Shown here: one piece after another, positions 48,284-56,494 of the stretch
Numbering within the stretch: position 1 is the stretch's first letter
Layout: every line of letters begins with the position of its first letter
Assembly (NCBI RefSeq): GCF_003627215.1
Contig: NZ_CP032677.1
Span: 1,927,501-1,991,500 of the forward strand
From: Pseudomonas sp. Leaf58
Lineage (GTDB): Bacteria; Pseudomonadota; Gammaproteobacteria; Pseudomonadales; Pseudomonadaceae
Reading direction: 5' to 3'
DNA: 64,000 bases
Notes under the pieces: generated by a model
What the model was told of the DNA's origin: nothing
The model's database searches: none
The model's input: the letters and a program-made list of their open reading frames with translations, nothing else
Position numbers and translations under genes: made by a program

Positions 48284-49477
48284 GTGAGTAAGTACACGCC
48301 CCTGGCCGATTTTCTTCGGTCCCAGACTGTTAACTCTGTTGTGCTGACCTTCGCGCAAATTGATGAGCTAGTGGGCGGGCTACCACCAGTCGCGCGAAAT
48401 CACAACGCTTGGTGGGCAAACTCAAGGACTGATGACTCGCACACCTGGGCGCATCTCTGGATCGAGGCTGGTTGGGAACGTAAGTCCCTTGACCTGACTA
48501 GAGAGGTTGTAGTTTTCGAGCGTCATTCGCGCGAGCAAGAAACTTCGCGCTTCTGGTGGGTCAACCACAAGCAGACATACCAAGCCGAACTGGAAGGCGG
48601 TTACATCTGGTCGCCCACAAAAAATCAAAATGGTGCTCGAAACCAGACCTACATCAACCTGACACTGGTTAAAGCGGGTGACATTGTCATTTCTTACGCT
48701 GGAGGGCAGATTCGAGCTATCGGCGTGGCGACTTCTGCCTATACCGACCAACCAAAGCCCAGCGCTTTCGGCCAAGCAGGTCATAACTGGTCGGATGCTG
48801 GATGGTTGGTTCCTGTCGAGTGGACTGAGCTGGAGCAGGCTGTTTCACCAAAGGACCACATCACGACCATTGCTAGGCTATTACCGGCTAAAAACTCCCC
48901 GCTGCAGGTCAACGGAAACGGCAACCAGGGATGTTATCTCGCTCGAATTTCGCCTGAGCTTGGCTCGTTTGTCCTCAGCCTATCCAACGCTACTGGGAGC
49001 GCGATAAGTGAGCGAGTCCATGAGATTGAAGATCAGGTAAGAGCAGATGAAGTCGAGCGCGAGATCGAGCTCAACCAAGAATTGGCCGCTACAGAGCGCG
49101 AGCAGTTGGTTCGCTCGCGCATCGGTCAGGGAACATTCCGCCTGCAAGTATTGGAACGTGAAAAATCTTGCCGTATTACAGGTGTTACCGATACACGTTT
49201 CCTTATCGCTAGCCACATCAAACCGTGGAAGGATTGTTCGAACGCTGAGCGATTAGATGGGAGCAATGGGTTCATGTTGGCCCCTCATGTGGACAAGCTT
49301 TTTGACCGAGGCTGGATAACTTTCCAGGACAATGGGGAGGTGAAGGTTGCCGATACCGCTCAGGAGGTTGTGTCGGCATGGGGGCTGGCGTCAGGCATAA
49401 ATGTCGGCGACTTCACACCGGAACAGCGCCAGTATCTGAGCCACCACCGCTCAAAAGTCTATAAAGGTAAGCCGTAG
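48284..49477 (+). CDS. EVE-HNH endonuclease-like protein (probable modification-dependent restriction)
   Basis: The 397-residue protein appears to have three parts. Residues 1-80 form a small domain (YTPLADFLRSQTVNSVVLTF, GLPPVARNHNAWWAN, AHLWIEAGW) known as a stand-alone unit. Residues about 88-235 resemble an EVE/PUA-like modified-base reader (RFWWVNHKQTYQ, YIWSPTKNQNG, VKAGDIVISYAGGQIRAIGVA). Residues about 285-385 form an HNH nuclease with CRITG, ASHIKPW (His311), Asn328 and His335 in NGFMLAPHVDKLFD. EVE-HNH proteins cut DNA carrying modified cytosine. The start is GTG with AGAGGTGACC upstream. Defence against modified phages is inferred. Confidence 0.8.
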   Translation: MSKYTPLADFLRSQTVNSVVLTFAQIDELVGGLPPVARNHNAWWANSRTDDSHTWAHLWIEAGWERKSLDLTREVVVFERHSREQETSRFWWVNHKQTYQAELEGGYIWSPTKNQNGARNQTYINLTLVKAGDIVISYAGGQIRAIGVATSAYTDQPKPSAFGQAGHNWSDAGWLVPVEWTELEQAVSPKDHITTIARLLPAKNSPLQVNGNGNQGCYLARISPELGSFVLSLSNATGSAISERVHEIEDQVRADEVEREIELNQELAATEREQLVRSRIGQGTFRLQVLEREKSCRITGVTDTRFLIASHIKPWKDCSNAERLDGSNGFMLAPHVDKLFDRGWITFQDNGEVKVADTAQEVVSAWGLASGINVGDFTPEQRQYLSHHRSKVYKGKP

Positions 49478-49627
49478 CGAGGAATGTACTGTCCGTAGCG
49501 CATAACCTCGATGCGATCGCCGACCAAAGGATGGTGGATTGCGGCTCGGCGGACGTTAGCCCAGCGGATGCCAGGCTTCGGCCGCAGCTTCAATGCCGCT
49601 TCAGACGCTTCCGTAGGTTATGGGCAT
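49459..49627 (-). pseudogene. Small phage gene broken by a frameshift
   Basis: ATG at 49627 has GAGGAT six bases upstream but its frame stops after MPITYGSV. One frame over, from 49617 to the TAG at 49459, reads a protein-like TEASEAALKLRPKPGIRWAN then VRRAAIHHPLVGDRIEVMRY and GQYIPRYGLPL, without a start of its own. A single base shift near 49612-49618 restores one ORF of about 55 codons. The end overlaps the convergent EVE-HNH gene by 19 bp. Confidence 0.5.
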
Positions 49628-49672
49628 GGGTGATCCTCGCCGGGGTGGCGCAAAAGAGAAGGTTAGATGGGG

Positions 49673-51313
49673 TTAGTTGCCAAACAGGCTAAGCTGCGAT
49701 TCGGTAGCGCTCTCGCGGGCGGCGGCAACCTTCGCCTGCTCATGCTCGATGCGTGCTTTGGCAATCGCCAGGTACTCCGGATCGAGTTCGCAGCCGATGA
49801 ACTGGAATCCTTCACGCATGGCGGCCTTTCCAGTGCTACCGCTGCCCATGAACGGGTCAAGTGCGGTACCGCCTGGCGGGGTTACCAGGCGCAGCAAGTA
49901 GGCCATGAGATCAGTGGGTTTCACGGTGGGGTGATGATTGCCATTTCTCTTGGACCAGTCGGCCTGCTCACGTTCTCGCATGGTGGCGTTGGTTCTGACG
50001 GCCTTCTGGTCGCCATGGTCCAAGCCCTCATTGCGGTCCTTTCGACTGGTCTTGGTGCAGTAGAAGAACCGGGCGGCGCTGCCGGTGTCGGCGTGGAAGG
50101 CACCCTGCACGCGACCCATCATGCCGCTGTACGCGACAGCGCCGCTGAACCCGTTGGCCGTGGGTTCTGTGCCCTTCACCGGAGCGCTTGCGCCCGCTTC
50201 GGTCGGGAACAATGCAACGACCTCTGGACTACCATCATGAATCAGGTTGGCAGGCCAGCGGCCAAGCGAGCTTGGTACGCTCCGCTCAACGGTCTTGCCA
50301 TCCTGCCCTGGTACGACCGTCAGCTTCTTGCCCGGTCCGCCCCAGCCTGGCGTGCCGATCTCTGGTGCTTTTCCATCCGGCCAGCCAACACGACAACCGT
50401 CGATATTCAGCGCGCCGGTGCTATGGGCCAGTACGTTTGCTGCGACGGTACCGGCCAGCGGCTTGCGCGCCAGAACTATGGATTCCCAAGCGGGTTTTAG
50501 CGCAGTCCCCCAGCCTTGCCAGTCGCCGGTGAGGTTGTGGCTTTTGGGAAGCCCCGAACCAAATACCCAGCCCAGCGTGTCGCGCACTTCGAAGCCCGCA
50601 TCCTCAATCCCGCAAGCCAGTCGGTGGTATTGCCGAGTGGCGCCGAACGCCAGCATGTGGCCGCCCGGCTTCAAGATCCGCAGGCATTCCAACGACCATT
50701 GCCGCACCCAGTCTTGGAATTTGTGCCCAGACCACGGAACATCGGTGTACTTGCGAACATTCTCAAGGCGCGCCTTTAGCGCAGCGGCTCGCGTTTGGTC
50801 AGTGGCACCATGCCAGCGACTTCCGCGAGCGCGACCCAGCCACTCTTCAACCGCCTCTGCCCACACTTCGAAGTCGAGCGCTTTCTTTGCGGTCAGCGGG
50901 TACTTTCGGAATATCGCAACAAGCCGAGCGCATCCATCCTTGTTTTGGACGACATACCGAGCCTGTGGCTTGCTGGGAGTAGAGTCATCAGTCGCAGCGA
51001 TTGTGCCCGCTCCAACGAAGCGCCGGATCCGCTCAAGAACAGCTCGGTCGTCGTCCCGCAGCTTGATCTGGAATGCGCAGGTGTGAGTACCGCGCTCATG
51101 GCGCTGCACCCGGAAGCACCCCTCGCCGTCGGTGAAACCGGCCAGCCAGTAGCCGAAGCCGGCATCCTCTCGACCGTCATGGTTGTCCCACGATTTACCC
51201 ATGAATCCACCGGGTAAGGCATATGGAGGGTCAGTAACCACGCTGTCGATCGAGTTGTCAGGGATGGCTTTCAGGATGTCCAGGCAGTCGCCCAGGTGCA
51301 GCGTGTAGGTCAT
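49673..51313 (-). CDS. Phage DNA methyltransferase with an embedded LAGLIDADG domain
   Basis: From the ATG at 51313 (GGAG seven bases upstream) the protein has 546 residues. It is a beta-class N6-adenine/N4-cytosine methyltransferase: motif IV DPPY at 28-31 precedes motif I (DPFMGSGSTGKAAM and FIGCELDPEY) at the C-terminus. Between MGKSWDN and the expected ECLRILKPGGHMLAFGATRQYHR lies an extra segment of about 145 residues (roughly 45-190) beginning FGYWLAGFTDGEGCF, a LAGLIDADG motif, and continuing FRKYPLTAKKALDFEVW. No intein splice residues are seen at its edges. Target site unknown. Confidence 0.85.
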   Translation of the reverse strand: MTYTLHLGDCLDILKAIPDNSIDSVVTDPPYALPGGFMGKSWDNHDGREDAGFGYWLAGFTDGEGCFRVQRHERGTHTCAFQIKLRDDDRAVLERIRRFVGAGTIAATDDSTPSKPQARYVVQNKDGCARLVAIFRKYPLTAKKALDFEVWAEAVEEWLGRARGSRWHGATDQTRAAALKARLENVRKYTDVPWSGHKFQDWVRQWSLECLRILKPGGHMLAFGATRQYHRLACGIEDAGFEVRDTLGWVFGSGLPKSHNLTGDWQGWGTALKPAWESIVLARKPLAGTVAANVLAHSTGALNIDGCRVGWPDGKAPEIGTPGWGGPGKKLTVVPGQDGKTVERSVPSSLGRWPANLIHDGSPEVVALFPTEAGASAPVKGTEPTANGFSGAVAYSGMMGRVQGAFHADTGSAARFFYCTKTSRKDRNEGLDHGDQKAVRTNATMREREQADWSKRNGNHHPTVKPTDLMAYLLRLVTPPGGTALDPFMGSGSTGKAAMREGFQFIGCELDPEYLAIAKARIEHEQAKVAAARESATESQLSLFGN

Positions 51314-51401
51314 GGCAGGCTCCAGGCGTGCAGGCGCCGCCCTCGCCGGGGAGGCGTTCATCGTTTGAGAGGGGAAGGCGCTGGCGGGCAGCGCCGGAGG
51401 G

Positions 51402-51992
51402 TCAGGCGGTGGCGTCTTCAGCCGCAGGCTTTGGCTGGTAGACCAGCGTGCCGTCGAGGATGGCGGCCTTGATCGCTTCGAACTCCCAGGCGTAGTACTG
51501 CGACTCTACGTAAACCCGGAGCTCGGGGTAGTCGTGCTGCTTGCGGCGAATGAAGGCCTCGGCCGCTTCCTTGGTGAAGTGACTGTTCACGACTTCCCAG
51601 CGCTTGTTCCAGCCAGTGACTGTGTGGTCGTCGAGTTCGCCCAGAAAGTCCCACTGATCATCGGTATCGAGCTCCAGAAAATCACATTCGTTTCTGGCCT
51701 GGACAACCTTGTTGAGCTCTTCCTGCTCGTCCTCGTCGAGATCTGTCCAGTATTCCTCAGGGCTGAACCATCTGTTGTCTTCCAGGCAGACCACCAGGCC
51801 CTCGGCATAGTCAGCCTCATACCCGTAATCGATGCGATTCTGCTGCACGGTGAACAGCGCGCAGGCCGTGTGGTGCCACTTCACGCCCTGGCCGTTGCAG
51901 TGGTGACGAAGGCGGGCGACGAAGTCCTGCCAGGTGTCGGCGCCCATCGGGTGGCCGGTTGCCAGGCTCGGGCCGGGGTTGATATCGCTCAT
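51402..51992 (-). CDS. Hypothetical acidic phage protein
   Basis: The 196-residue protein begins MSDINPGPSLATGHPMGADTWQDFVARLRHHCNGQGVKWH. It is strongly acidic in the middle (WTDLDEDEQEELNK, FLELDTDDQWDFLGEL). GGAG six bases before the ATG at 51992 favours this start over one four codons earlier. It lies in the leftward operon, just upstream of the methyltransferase. DNA mimicry is possible from its charge, but there is no family evidence. Confidence 0.7.
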   Translation of the reverse strand: MSDINPGPSLATGHPMGADTWQDFVARLRHHCNGQGVKWHHTACALFTVQQNRIDYGYEADYAEGLVVCLEDNRWFSPEEYWTDLDEDEQEELNKVVQARNECDFLELDTDDQWDFLGELDDHTVTGWNKRWEVVNSHFTKEAAEAFIRRKQHDYPELRVYVESQYYAWEFEAIKAAILDGTLVYQPKPAAEDATA

Positions 51993-52105
51993 GGCTTTCT
52001 CCATGCATGCGCCGCCCTCCGTGGCCGGATGCGGCATGGTGGCAATTTGGTTGGGGATGGGGTATTACGGGTGACCGGCATAGGGCCGGGTCAACGGAGT
52101 GATTT

Positions 52106-52303
52106 ATGAGTCAGCAACAAGCGCAATTGGACGCCCTGGAACATCTGCTGATTGGACTGCTGAAAACCAGCGGTTCTAGCATCCCGAGCAAAGCGGTATT
52201 TGATAAAGCCGAAGCCTCGCTCATGAGCGAAGACGGCCCGCCAGGCACCGACGAAAAGACCGCAGCTCGTCAATATCTGGCGCATCTGAAGCAGCAGTTC
52301 TAA
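52106..52303 (+). CDS. Small rightward phage protein
   Basis: A 65-residue helical ORF, MSQQQAQLDALEHLLIGLLK, with GGAG six bases upstream. It is oriented against the surrounding operon and overlaps the end of the convergent gene by four bases. Function not recognised. Confidence 0.6.
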   Translation: MSQQQAQLDALEHLLIGLLKTSGSSIPSKAVFDKAEASLMSEDGPPGTDEKTAARQYLAHLKQQF

Positions 52304-52614
52304 GCCTCATCGAAAGAAATCCGCAGCGCCTCGCGCGCCCGGAAATTCTCCAGCTTCCGCGCCACAGACGGCGACACCTTGATTTCGTGGCGCGGAGGCT
52401 CCAGAAGCGGCAACGCGCCGCCCGGGCCAAGCCCATGAAGGTGATGAATCATCAGCGTCATCGCCTCGCCCTGTTCCTCAATGCCGGCCCACTCCATCAG
52501 TTCCAGCAGGGCCTGTTTAGTCCCTGGTCGAACCTTCAAGCGCAGGTCTTCTTCCTGGTACTTTGCTGACTTCTCGCGCCGGCGCCGGTCGCGCTCTGCC
52601 TGGTCCATCGCCAT
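52300..52614 (-). CDS. Hypothetical phage protein with basic N-terminus
   Basis: The 104-residue product starts MAMDQAERDRRRREKSAKYQ and contains LRLKVRPGTKQALLELMEWAGIEEQGEAMTLMIHHLHGLGP, which resembles small phage regulators with a ribbon-helix-helix-like segment (LKVRPGTKQALLELM). That assignment is tentative. It belongs to the leftward operon. Confidence 0.65.
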   Translation of the reverse strand: MAMDQAERDRRRREKSAKYQEEDLRLKVRPGTKQALLELMEWAGIEEQGEAMTLMIHHLHGLGPGGALPLLEPPRHEIKVSPSVARKLENFRAREALRISFDEA

Positions 52615-52695
52615 ACGGCACCTCCTTCAATCCGCTGGGCGGGATGTGTATGTGCAGCTGGCGGCGACGCTGCTGCGTGAGTTTCTGGATGCGTC

Positions 52696-52860
52696 TCATG
52701 GGTGGCACACCTCAATGGGCGTTTTCTTCGTCGAGCCTGACGGCATGACCACCAGTAGACGCTTGTTTCCTCGGTATACGCCCCAAGGCTGACCAGTGGA
52801 TCTGGCCATGGCCGCCGCGTACTTCACGGCTGGCACAGGCTGAGACAGGGTGGCGATCAT
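52696..52860 (-). CDS. Small protein coupled to ssb
   Basis: A 54-residue [23 protein letters not shown] followed by [20 protein letters not shown]. It begins at an ATGA overlap with the ssb stop codon, so it is translated by coupling. Small and basic; function unknown. Confidence 0.6.
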   Translation of the reverse strand: MIATLSQPVPAVKYAAAMARSTGQPWGVYRGNKRLLVVMPSGSTKKTPIEVCHP

Positions 52861-53378
52861 GCGCCCGCCAGGTGGTGGAGCGGGGCGAACGGGATATCGT
52901 CGTCGAAGCTGTCGTAGTCCGGCGGCGCGGCCTGCTGGTTCTGCTGTGGCGCCTGGCGCTGCTGCTGGCGGGGCTGCTGTTGCCTTTGCTGCTGGGGTTG
53001 GCGCTGTTGATACTGCTGGCCGCCACCCTGGTTGTCGGGCCTTCCGCCCAGAAGCTGAAGGGTTCCGTTGATGTCGACGTTTACCTCTGTGGCGTACCGC
53101 TTTATCCCGTCCTGTTCCCATTCGCGGGTCTTCAGCTTGCCTTCGATGTAGCACTGGGAGCCTTTGCGCAGGTACTCACCGGCGATTTCCGCGACCTTGC
53201 CGAACAGCACGACGCGGTGCCATTCGGTCTTCTCGACCTTCTGGCCACTCTGTCTGTCGTTCCACGATTCGCTGGTGGCCAAGCTGACATTGGCGACCGC
53301 AGTACCGTTTGGCAGGTACCGGATTTCCGGGTCCCGGCCGCAGGTGCCTACCAGGATGACTTTGTTGATGCCTCTCAT
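52857..53378 (-). CDS. ssb: Single-stranded DNA-binding protein
   Basis: The 173-residue SSB has the OB-fold [57 protein letters not shown], and a Gln/Pro-rich linker. The acidic interaction tip DDDIPF is present, but nine residues (APLHHLAGA) follow it, whereas in most SSBs the tip is terminal. It overlaps the upstream exonuclease gene by four bases and joins a recombination cassette. Confidence 0.93.
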   Translation of the reverse strand: MRGINKVILVGTCGRDPEIRYLPNGTAVANVSLATSESWNDRQSGQKVEKTEWHRVVLFGKVAEIAGEYLRKGSQCYIEGKLKTREWEQDGIKRYATEVNVDINGTLQLLGGRPDNQGGGQQYQQRQPQQQRQQQPRQQQRQAPQQNQQAAPPDYDSFDDDIPFAPLHHLAGA

Positions 53379-54019
53379 GCGGCTTTGCTCCTCAGCTTGA
53401 CCTCGTATTCGTCAACGAGCAGCTTGAACTGCCAGAGGTCTTCCTCCAGCTTCTCGATGTAGTTGTCGTCACGTTTGAATTCCTGCCACCAGAGCTGGCG
53501 GCCGACGGGGCGCAGATCCGGGCAATAGAGGCCGATGTGCCACCACTTCCTGCCCGTGATCCACATACAGCCTTGGACTTGGTCCATGATCTCGCTGGCA
53601 TCGTTGTCGATGTGGAAGGACCGCAGCTTCTCGGGTGCTAGAAAGCACTTGTACTCGCTGCCGCCATCCTCGCCGATGAAACCGTCTGCGCTGGCGCCAA
53701 ACGCGCCGTCGTCAGTCTTGACCAGGCCGACTTGAGTGACGATCAAGCCCGTTTGAATTTCATGCTCCATGCGGGCTTCGGGTTCGAGTTCGTGGCCTCG
53801 CCTCATTTGCCAGGTCTCGAACCCGTTATCCAGCGGTTTTCCGCTGATCCGCTCGACTGCCAGCCTGAATGCGTAGTCGAGAGCTTTGGCGGTGGGCTCG
53901 CCTTTGTTCGGACCAGATTTCAGCCGGGCCCTGGCGTCGCCAAACATACTGGCGGTAATGACGCCTGCACGCGCTGCGTGCCACTCTGCGGAGCCCTGGG
54001 CGCAATTGACGATGATCAT
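53375..54019 (-). CDS. YqaJ / lambda-exonuclease-type recombinase nuclease
   Basis: The 214-residue protein has the PD-(D/E)XK phage exonuclease pattern: [54 protein letters not shown] with catalytic Asp, Glu and Lys, and [24 protein letters not shown]. Such 5'-3' exonucleases make 3' single strands for the annealing partner. Its ATG overlaps the stop of the erf gene. Confidence 0.88.
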   Translation of the reverse strand: MIIVNCAQGSAEWHAARAGVITASMFGDARARLKSGPNKGEPTAKALDYAFRLAVERISGKPLDNGFETWQMRRGHELEPEARMEHEIQTGLIVTQVGLVKTDDGAFGASADGFIGEDGGSEYKCFLAPEKLRSFHIDNDASEIMDQVQGCMWITGRKWWHIGLYCPDLRPVGRQLWWQEFKRDDNYIEKLEEDLWQFKLLVDEYEVKLRSKAA

Positions 54020-54777
54020 TGGGGAGTCTCCATTGCAGTTTTCCGCTTAGTCACGGCGATCTTCACCGTGTCGTACCCGGCCTTGTCACCACTGGCCTGC
54101 ATGACCTTTACGGATGCCTGCCAAACATCCTTGAGCTCGTCGGGGGTTGAGGCTGCTTCGACCTGGTCAAGGATGTCGTTCAGCGCCTGGGCTCGCATTT
54201 CTGCCGTATCGGAGCCATCCGACGATTGCGCGTCGTCGTCGCGAACGTCGCTGGTAGTGATGTTCAGCAAGGCGCACATGACGTATCGCTTGCCGTAGGT
54301 GGTGGAGGAGCCAACCGCCTGGACCTCGTTCCGACCTTTGCCGATATCGGCCGGCAGGCTCATGGTGGTCTGTTCCCGGTGCCCATCGCGGTGCATCAAT
54401 ATCCCGGTGACGCTGATTGCCTTTTCCAGGTTCTCTACCTTGAAGGTGATTGCGAAGCCATGCCGCTGCATGATCGGCTTGATGATGCGGGTGATGTCGT
54501 CCAGCGTTGCGTAGGCGTTGCCCGTGTGCAGGTTCACCGCGGCTTCGAACACGGTCGGGATCTCGCACTGCATCTGGGCCATGCCGGCGTTGAATGCTGC
54601 CTCGGCAGTCTTGGCCTGCATGCGCTCATGCATGGCCAGAAGGCGCTCCATCTTCTCGATGTCACAGGACGGATCTGCAGCTGCTCGGCTGATCACCGCC
54701 ATGATGCTGTTGTCGACGGGGCCGGGCGCAGCCACTGCCTGGCGGCGCTGTTCCGGCACAATGATTGCGCTGGTCAT
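54016..54777 (-). CDS. ERF-family single-strand annealing protein
   Basis: The 253-residue protein matches the ERF superfamily: MQAKTAEAAFNAGMAQMQCEIP, YATLDDITRIIKPIMQRHGFAITF, GHREQTTMSLP, and QAVGSSTTYGKRYVMCALLNI. ERF proteins anneal complementary strands and circularise phage DNA. It is coupled to the exonuclease and SSB genes, forming a Red-like pair plus SSB. Confidence 0.9.
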   Translation of the reverse strand: MTSAIIVPEQRRQAVAAPGPVDNSIMAVISRAAADPSCDIEKMERLLAMHERMQAKTAEAAFNAGMAQMQCEIPTVFEAAVNLHTGNAYATLDDITRIIKPIMQRHGFAITFKVENLEKAISVTGILMHRDGHREQTTMSLPADIGKGRNEVQAVGSSTTYGKRYVMCALLNITTSDVRDDDAQSSDGSDTAEMRAQALNDILDQVEAASTPDELKDVWQASVKVMQASGDKAGYDTVKIAVTKRKTAMETPQ

Positions 54778-54787
54778 GGTCTGTGCC

Positions 54788-55912
54788 TCAGTAGGTGATA
54801 GCGATGTTGGGGATCTTGCGGAGAGCGATCAGGGTGACCGCCTGCTTTGCGCAGGATTCGGGCATGCCGCCGGCAACGAAGGCCTCCAATGCGGCGCGGT
54901 TGATGCTGGCCCGGTGCGCCTTGTCGCGCTCGCGGGCCTCTTGCTGCCGGAGGATTTCGGCTGCTGCTGCATCGGCGCGGCGGCGTTCTTCCTGGCGCGC
55001 CTGCTCGGCTGCCTCCTCTTGCCGTCGAGCGGCGTCTTGGCGCTCCTGGTCCATCCGCTGCTCTGCCGCAACGCGGTCGGCCTCGGCCTGAACTCGAGCG
55101 CGCTCGGCTTGCTCGGCCTGCAGCTTGAGTTGCAGGCGCTGGTTCTCGGCTTCACGCTCTTGTGCGGCAGCCTGGTCAAGCAGCTCCTGCTCGCGGCGGG
55201 CTGCGGCTTCGCGCGCTGCCTGCTGCTCCTGGGCCACGCGCTGGCGCTCCAGCTCGACAGCGGCCTCCTGTGCTGCCCGGATGCGGTCTTGCTCGGCGCG
55301 CTCTTCTGCTTCGCGGCGCAGGCGGGCCAGCTCGGCTTGCTCAGCTTCGAACTGCTCGCGCTTCTGTAACCCTGCCCGCAAGGTGGTGAGAACCTTGTCC
55401 TTGCTGTTGGCTGCCTCTGCCTCGAATTCTTCCCAGTGGGCGCCGAGCTGCATGCCTTCAGCCTCAGCGATCAGGCCTTTGATGTGCAGCGAGCTCAGTT
55501 CGCCCAGATCGTCGACCAGTGTCTTCAGCCAGTTCAGGCGGTCGTTGTGGCGATCAATGCGGGCATCTTCGGCGGCTTCCCACTCGGTAAGTGGCCGCCG
55601 CGTCTCGTCCCGCAGCGCATCCATCTTGGTCACGAACTCGCGCAGCTCGGACTCGACCACCTTTGGCATTTCCTTGAGCCGGCGCAGGTAGTCGCGGCCC
55701 GGCTTCTCGACGGCGGTCTTCGACTTGCTGACCTTGGCGGCAAGGCTGGCGATCCGCTCGCGCCCCTTGCGGGTGGTCAGATCAGGGACTTCGCCTTCGA
55801 TCTCACCCTTCACCAGGTCAATAAATTGCTGCAGGCCGCCGGCCACGTAGATGGCCGGGGCGTTCGCCTCGCTGATCTCTTCGATAGCGATCAGTTTCTG
55901 TTCTGCGGACAT
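54788..55912 (-). CDS. Long coiled-coil phage protein upstream of erf
   Basis: The 374-residue protein has an N-terminal globular part (IYVAGGLQQFIDLVKGEIEG, TTRKGRERIASLAAKVSKSKTAVEKPGRDYL) and a long Glu/Arg/Gln/Ala coiled coil from about 180 to 330. It ends ALEAFVAGGMPESCAKQAVTLIALRKIPNIAITY. Relatives often sit upstream of phage recombinases; a role in DNA metabolism is inferred only from position. GAGG precedes the ATG by seven bases. It is the first gene of the leftward operon. Confidence 0.8.
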   Translation of the reverse strand: MSAEQKLIAIEEISEANAPAIYVAGGLQQFIDLVKGEIEGEVPDLTTRKGRERIASLAAKVSKSKTAVEKPGRDYLRRLKEMPKVVESELREFVTKMDALRDETRRPLTEWEAAEDARIDRHNDRLNWLKTLVDDLGELSSLHIKGLIAEAEGMQLGAHWEEFEAEAANSKDKVLTTLRAGLQKREQFEAEQAELARLRREAEERAEQDRIRAAQEAAVELERQRVAQEQQAAREAAARREQELLDQAAAQEREAENQRLQLKLQAEQAERARVQAEADRVAAEQRMDQERQDAARRQEEAAEQARQEERRRADAAAAEILRQQEARERDKAHRASINRAALEAFVAGGMPESCAKQAVTLIALRKIPNIAITY

Positions 55913-56262
55913 TGGAAAACCTCGCGCCAGGCCGGCGCCGTCAGTAGAAATAGGGGAGATGCCCGGTCACGCCCAGTCTGTAGGCCAGGCTCCCTGGCTG
56001 TCGGTGGGTGTGCGTTCTTGCCGGATTGTGTTGCCTCATCGAGGCGCGAAGGGAAGTAGCGAGTAATTTCCTGAAAATGCAGCGTTATAGCCGCGGCGGA
56101 TGGCTCGGCTCACGGATTTCCATACGAAACGTGCAGAATTTTGTGTTTATTATGCTGCCAATTTTCAGCATCTCGTTCGAATTGTGATGAGTGCTGCCAA
56201 TTCCCTGTATAGTGACTGAGTAGCCGTTTTCCGCGGCTCTTCACTATGATTAGGTAGCTTTT
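55913..56262. promoter_or_regulatory. Phage control region between divergent transcripts
   Basis: This 350-bp gap separates the leftward operon from rightward small genes. An extended -10 (TGTATAGT, 56206-56213) suits a rightward promoter. TGCTGCCAATT occurs twice as a direct repeat (56153-56163 and 56192-56202), 39 bp apart, just upstream of that promoter. An A/T-rich stretch at 56140-56160 adds to its operator-like look. No repressor gene is adjacent. A minus-strand frame at 56110-56295 is not convincing. Confidence 0.55.
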
Positions 56263-56442
56263 ATGCCCATATCCCCCGAGACGCAGCGTGCCCATGAGCG
56301 CTTGAATGAACAGACCAAACTGTTCATCAACCAGGGAGGCCAGATTGAAAGCGTTCCTTCTGGAGTCAGCGGAGTGTCAGCGAGCAAGCCAAAAGTTATT
56401 TGGACGAGCCCTCACACGGCCAAGCCGATCCATAAACGATAG
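56263..56442 (+). CDS. Small phage protein, first rightward gene after the control region
   Basis: A 59-residue ORF, MPISPETQRAHERLNEQTKL followed by FINQGGQIESVPSGVSGVSA. The pattern PET..AHERLN...F...GG.IE.VP.G.SG resembles small phage proteins seen in other Pseudomonas prophages as I recall them. Function unknown. No strong ribosome site is visible upstream. Confidence 0.6.
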   Translation: MPISPETQRAHERLNEQTKLFINQGGQIESVPSGVSGVSASKPKVIWTSPHTAKPIHKR

Positions 56443-56494
56443 CGCTTCCAAATGAACCGCTTGGTTGCTCCACAGCGAACGCGCGGGCACAAGT

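Noticed and set aside
50741..51181. Intein in the methyltransferase
   Set aside because: No Cys/Ser at the entry and no His-Asn followed by Cys/Ser/Thr at the exit; the segment is too short for a full splicing domain plus nuclease.
52517..52708. 63-residue minus-strand frame between the ssb-linked gene and the next gene
   Set aside because: It overlaps the 52300-52614 gene out of frame for most of its length and becomes Arg/Pro-rich there.
56110..56295. Minus-strand 61-residue frame in the phage control region
   Set aside because: It is read through the direct repeats (NWQH twice) and covers the start of the rightward gene; no ribosome site.
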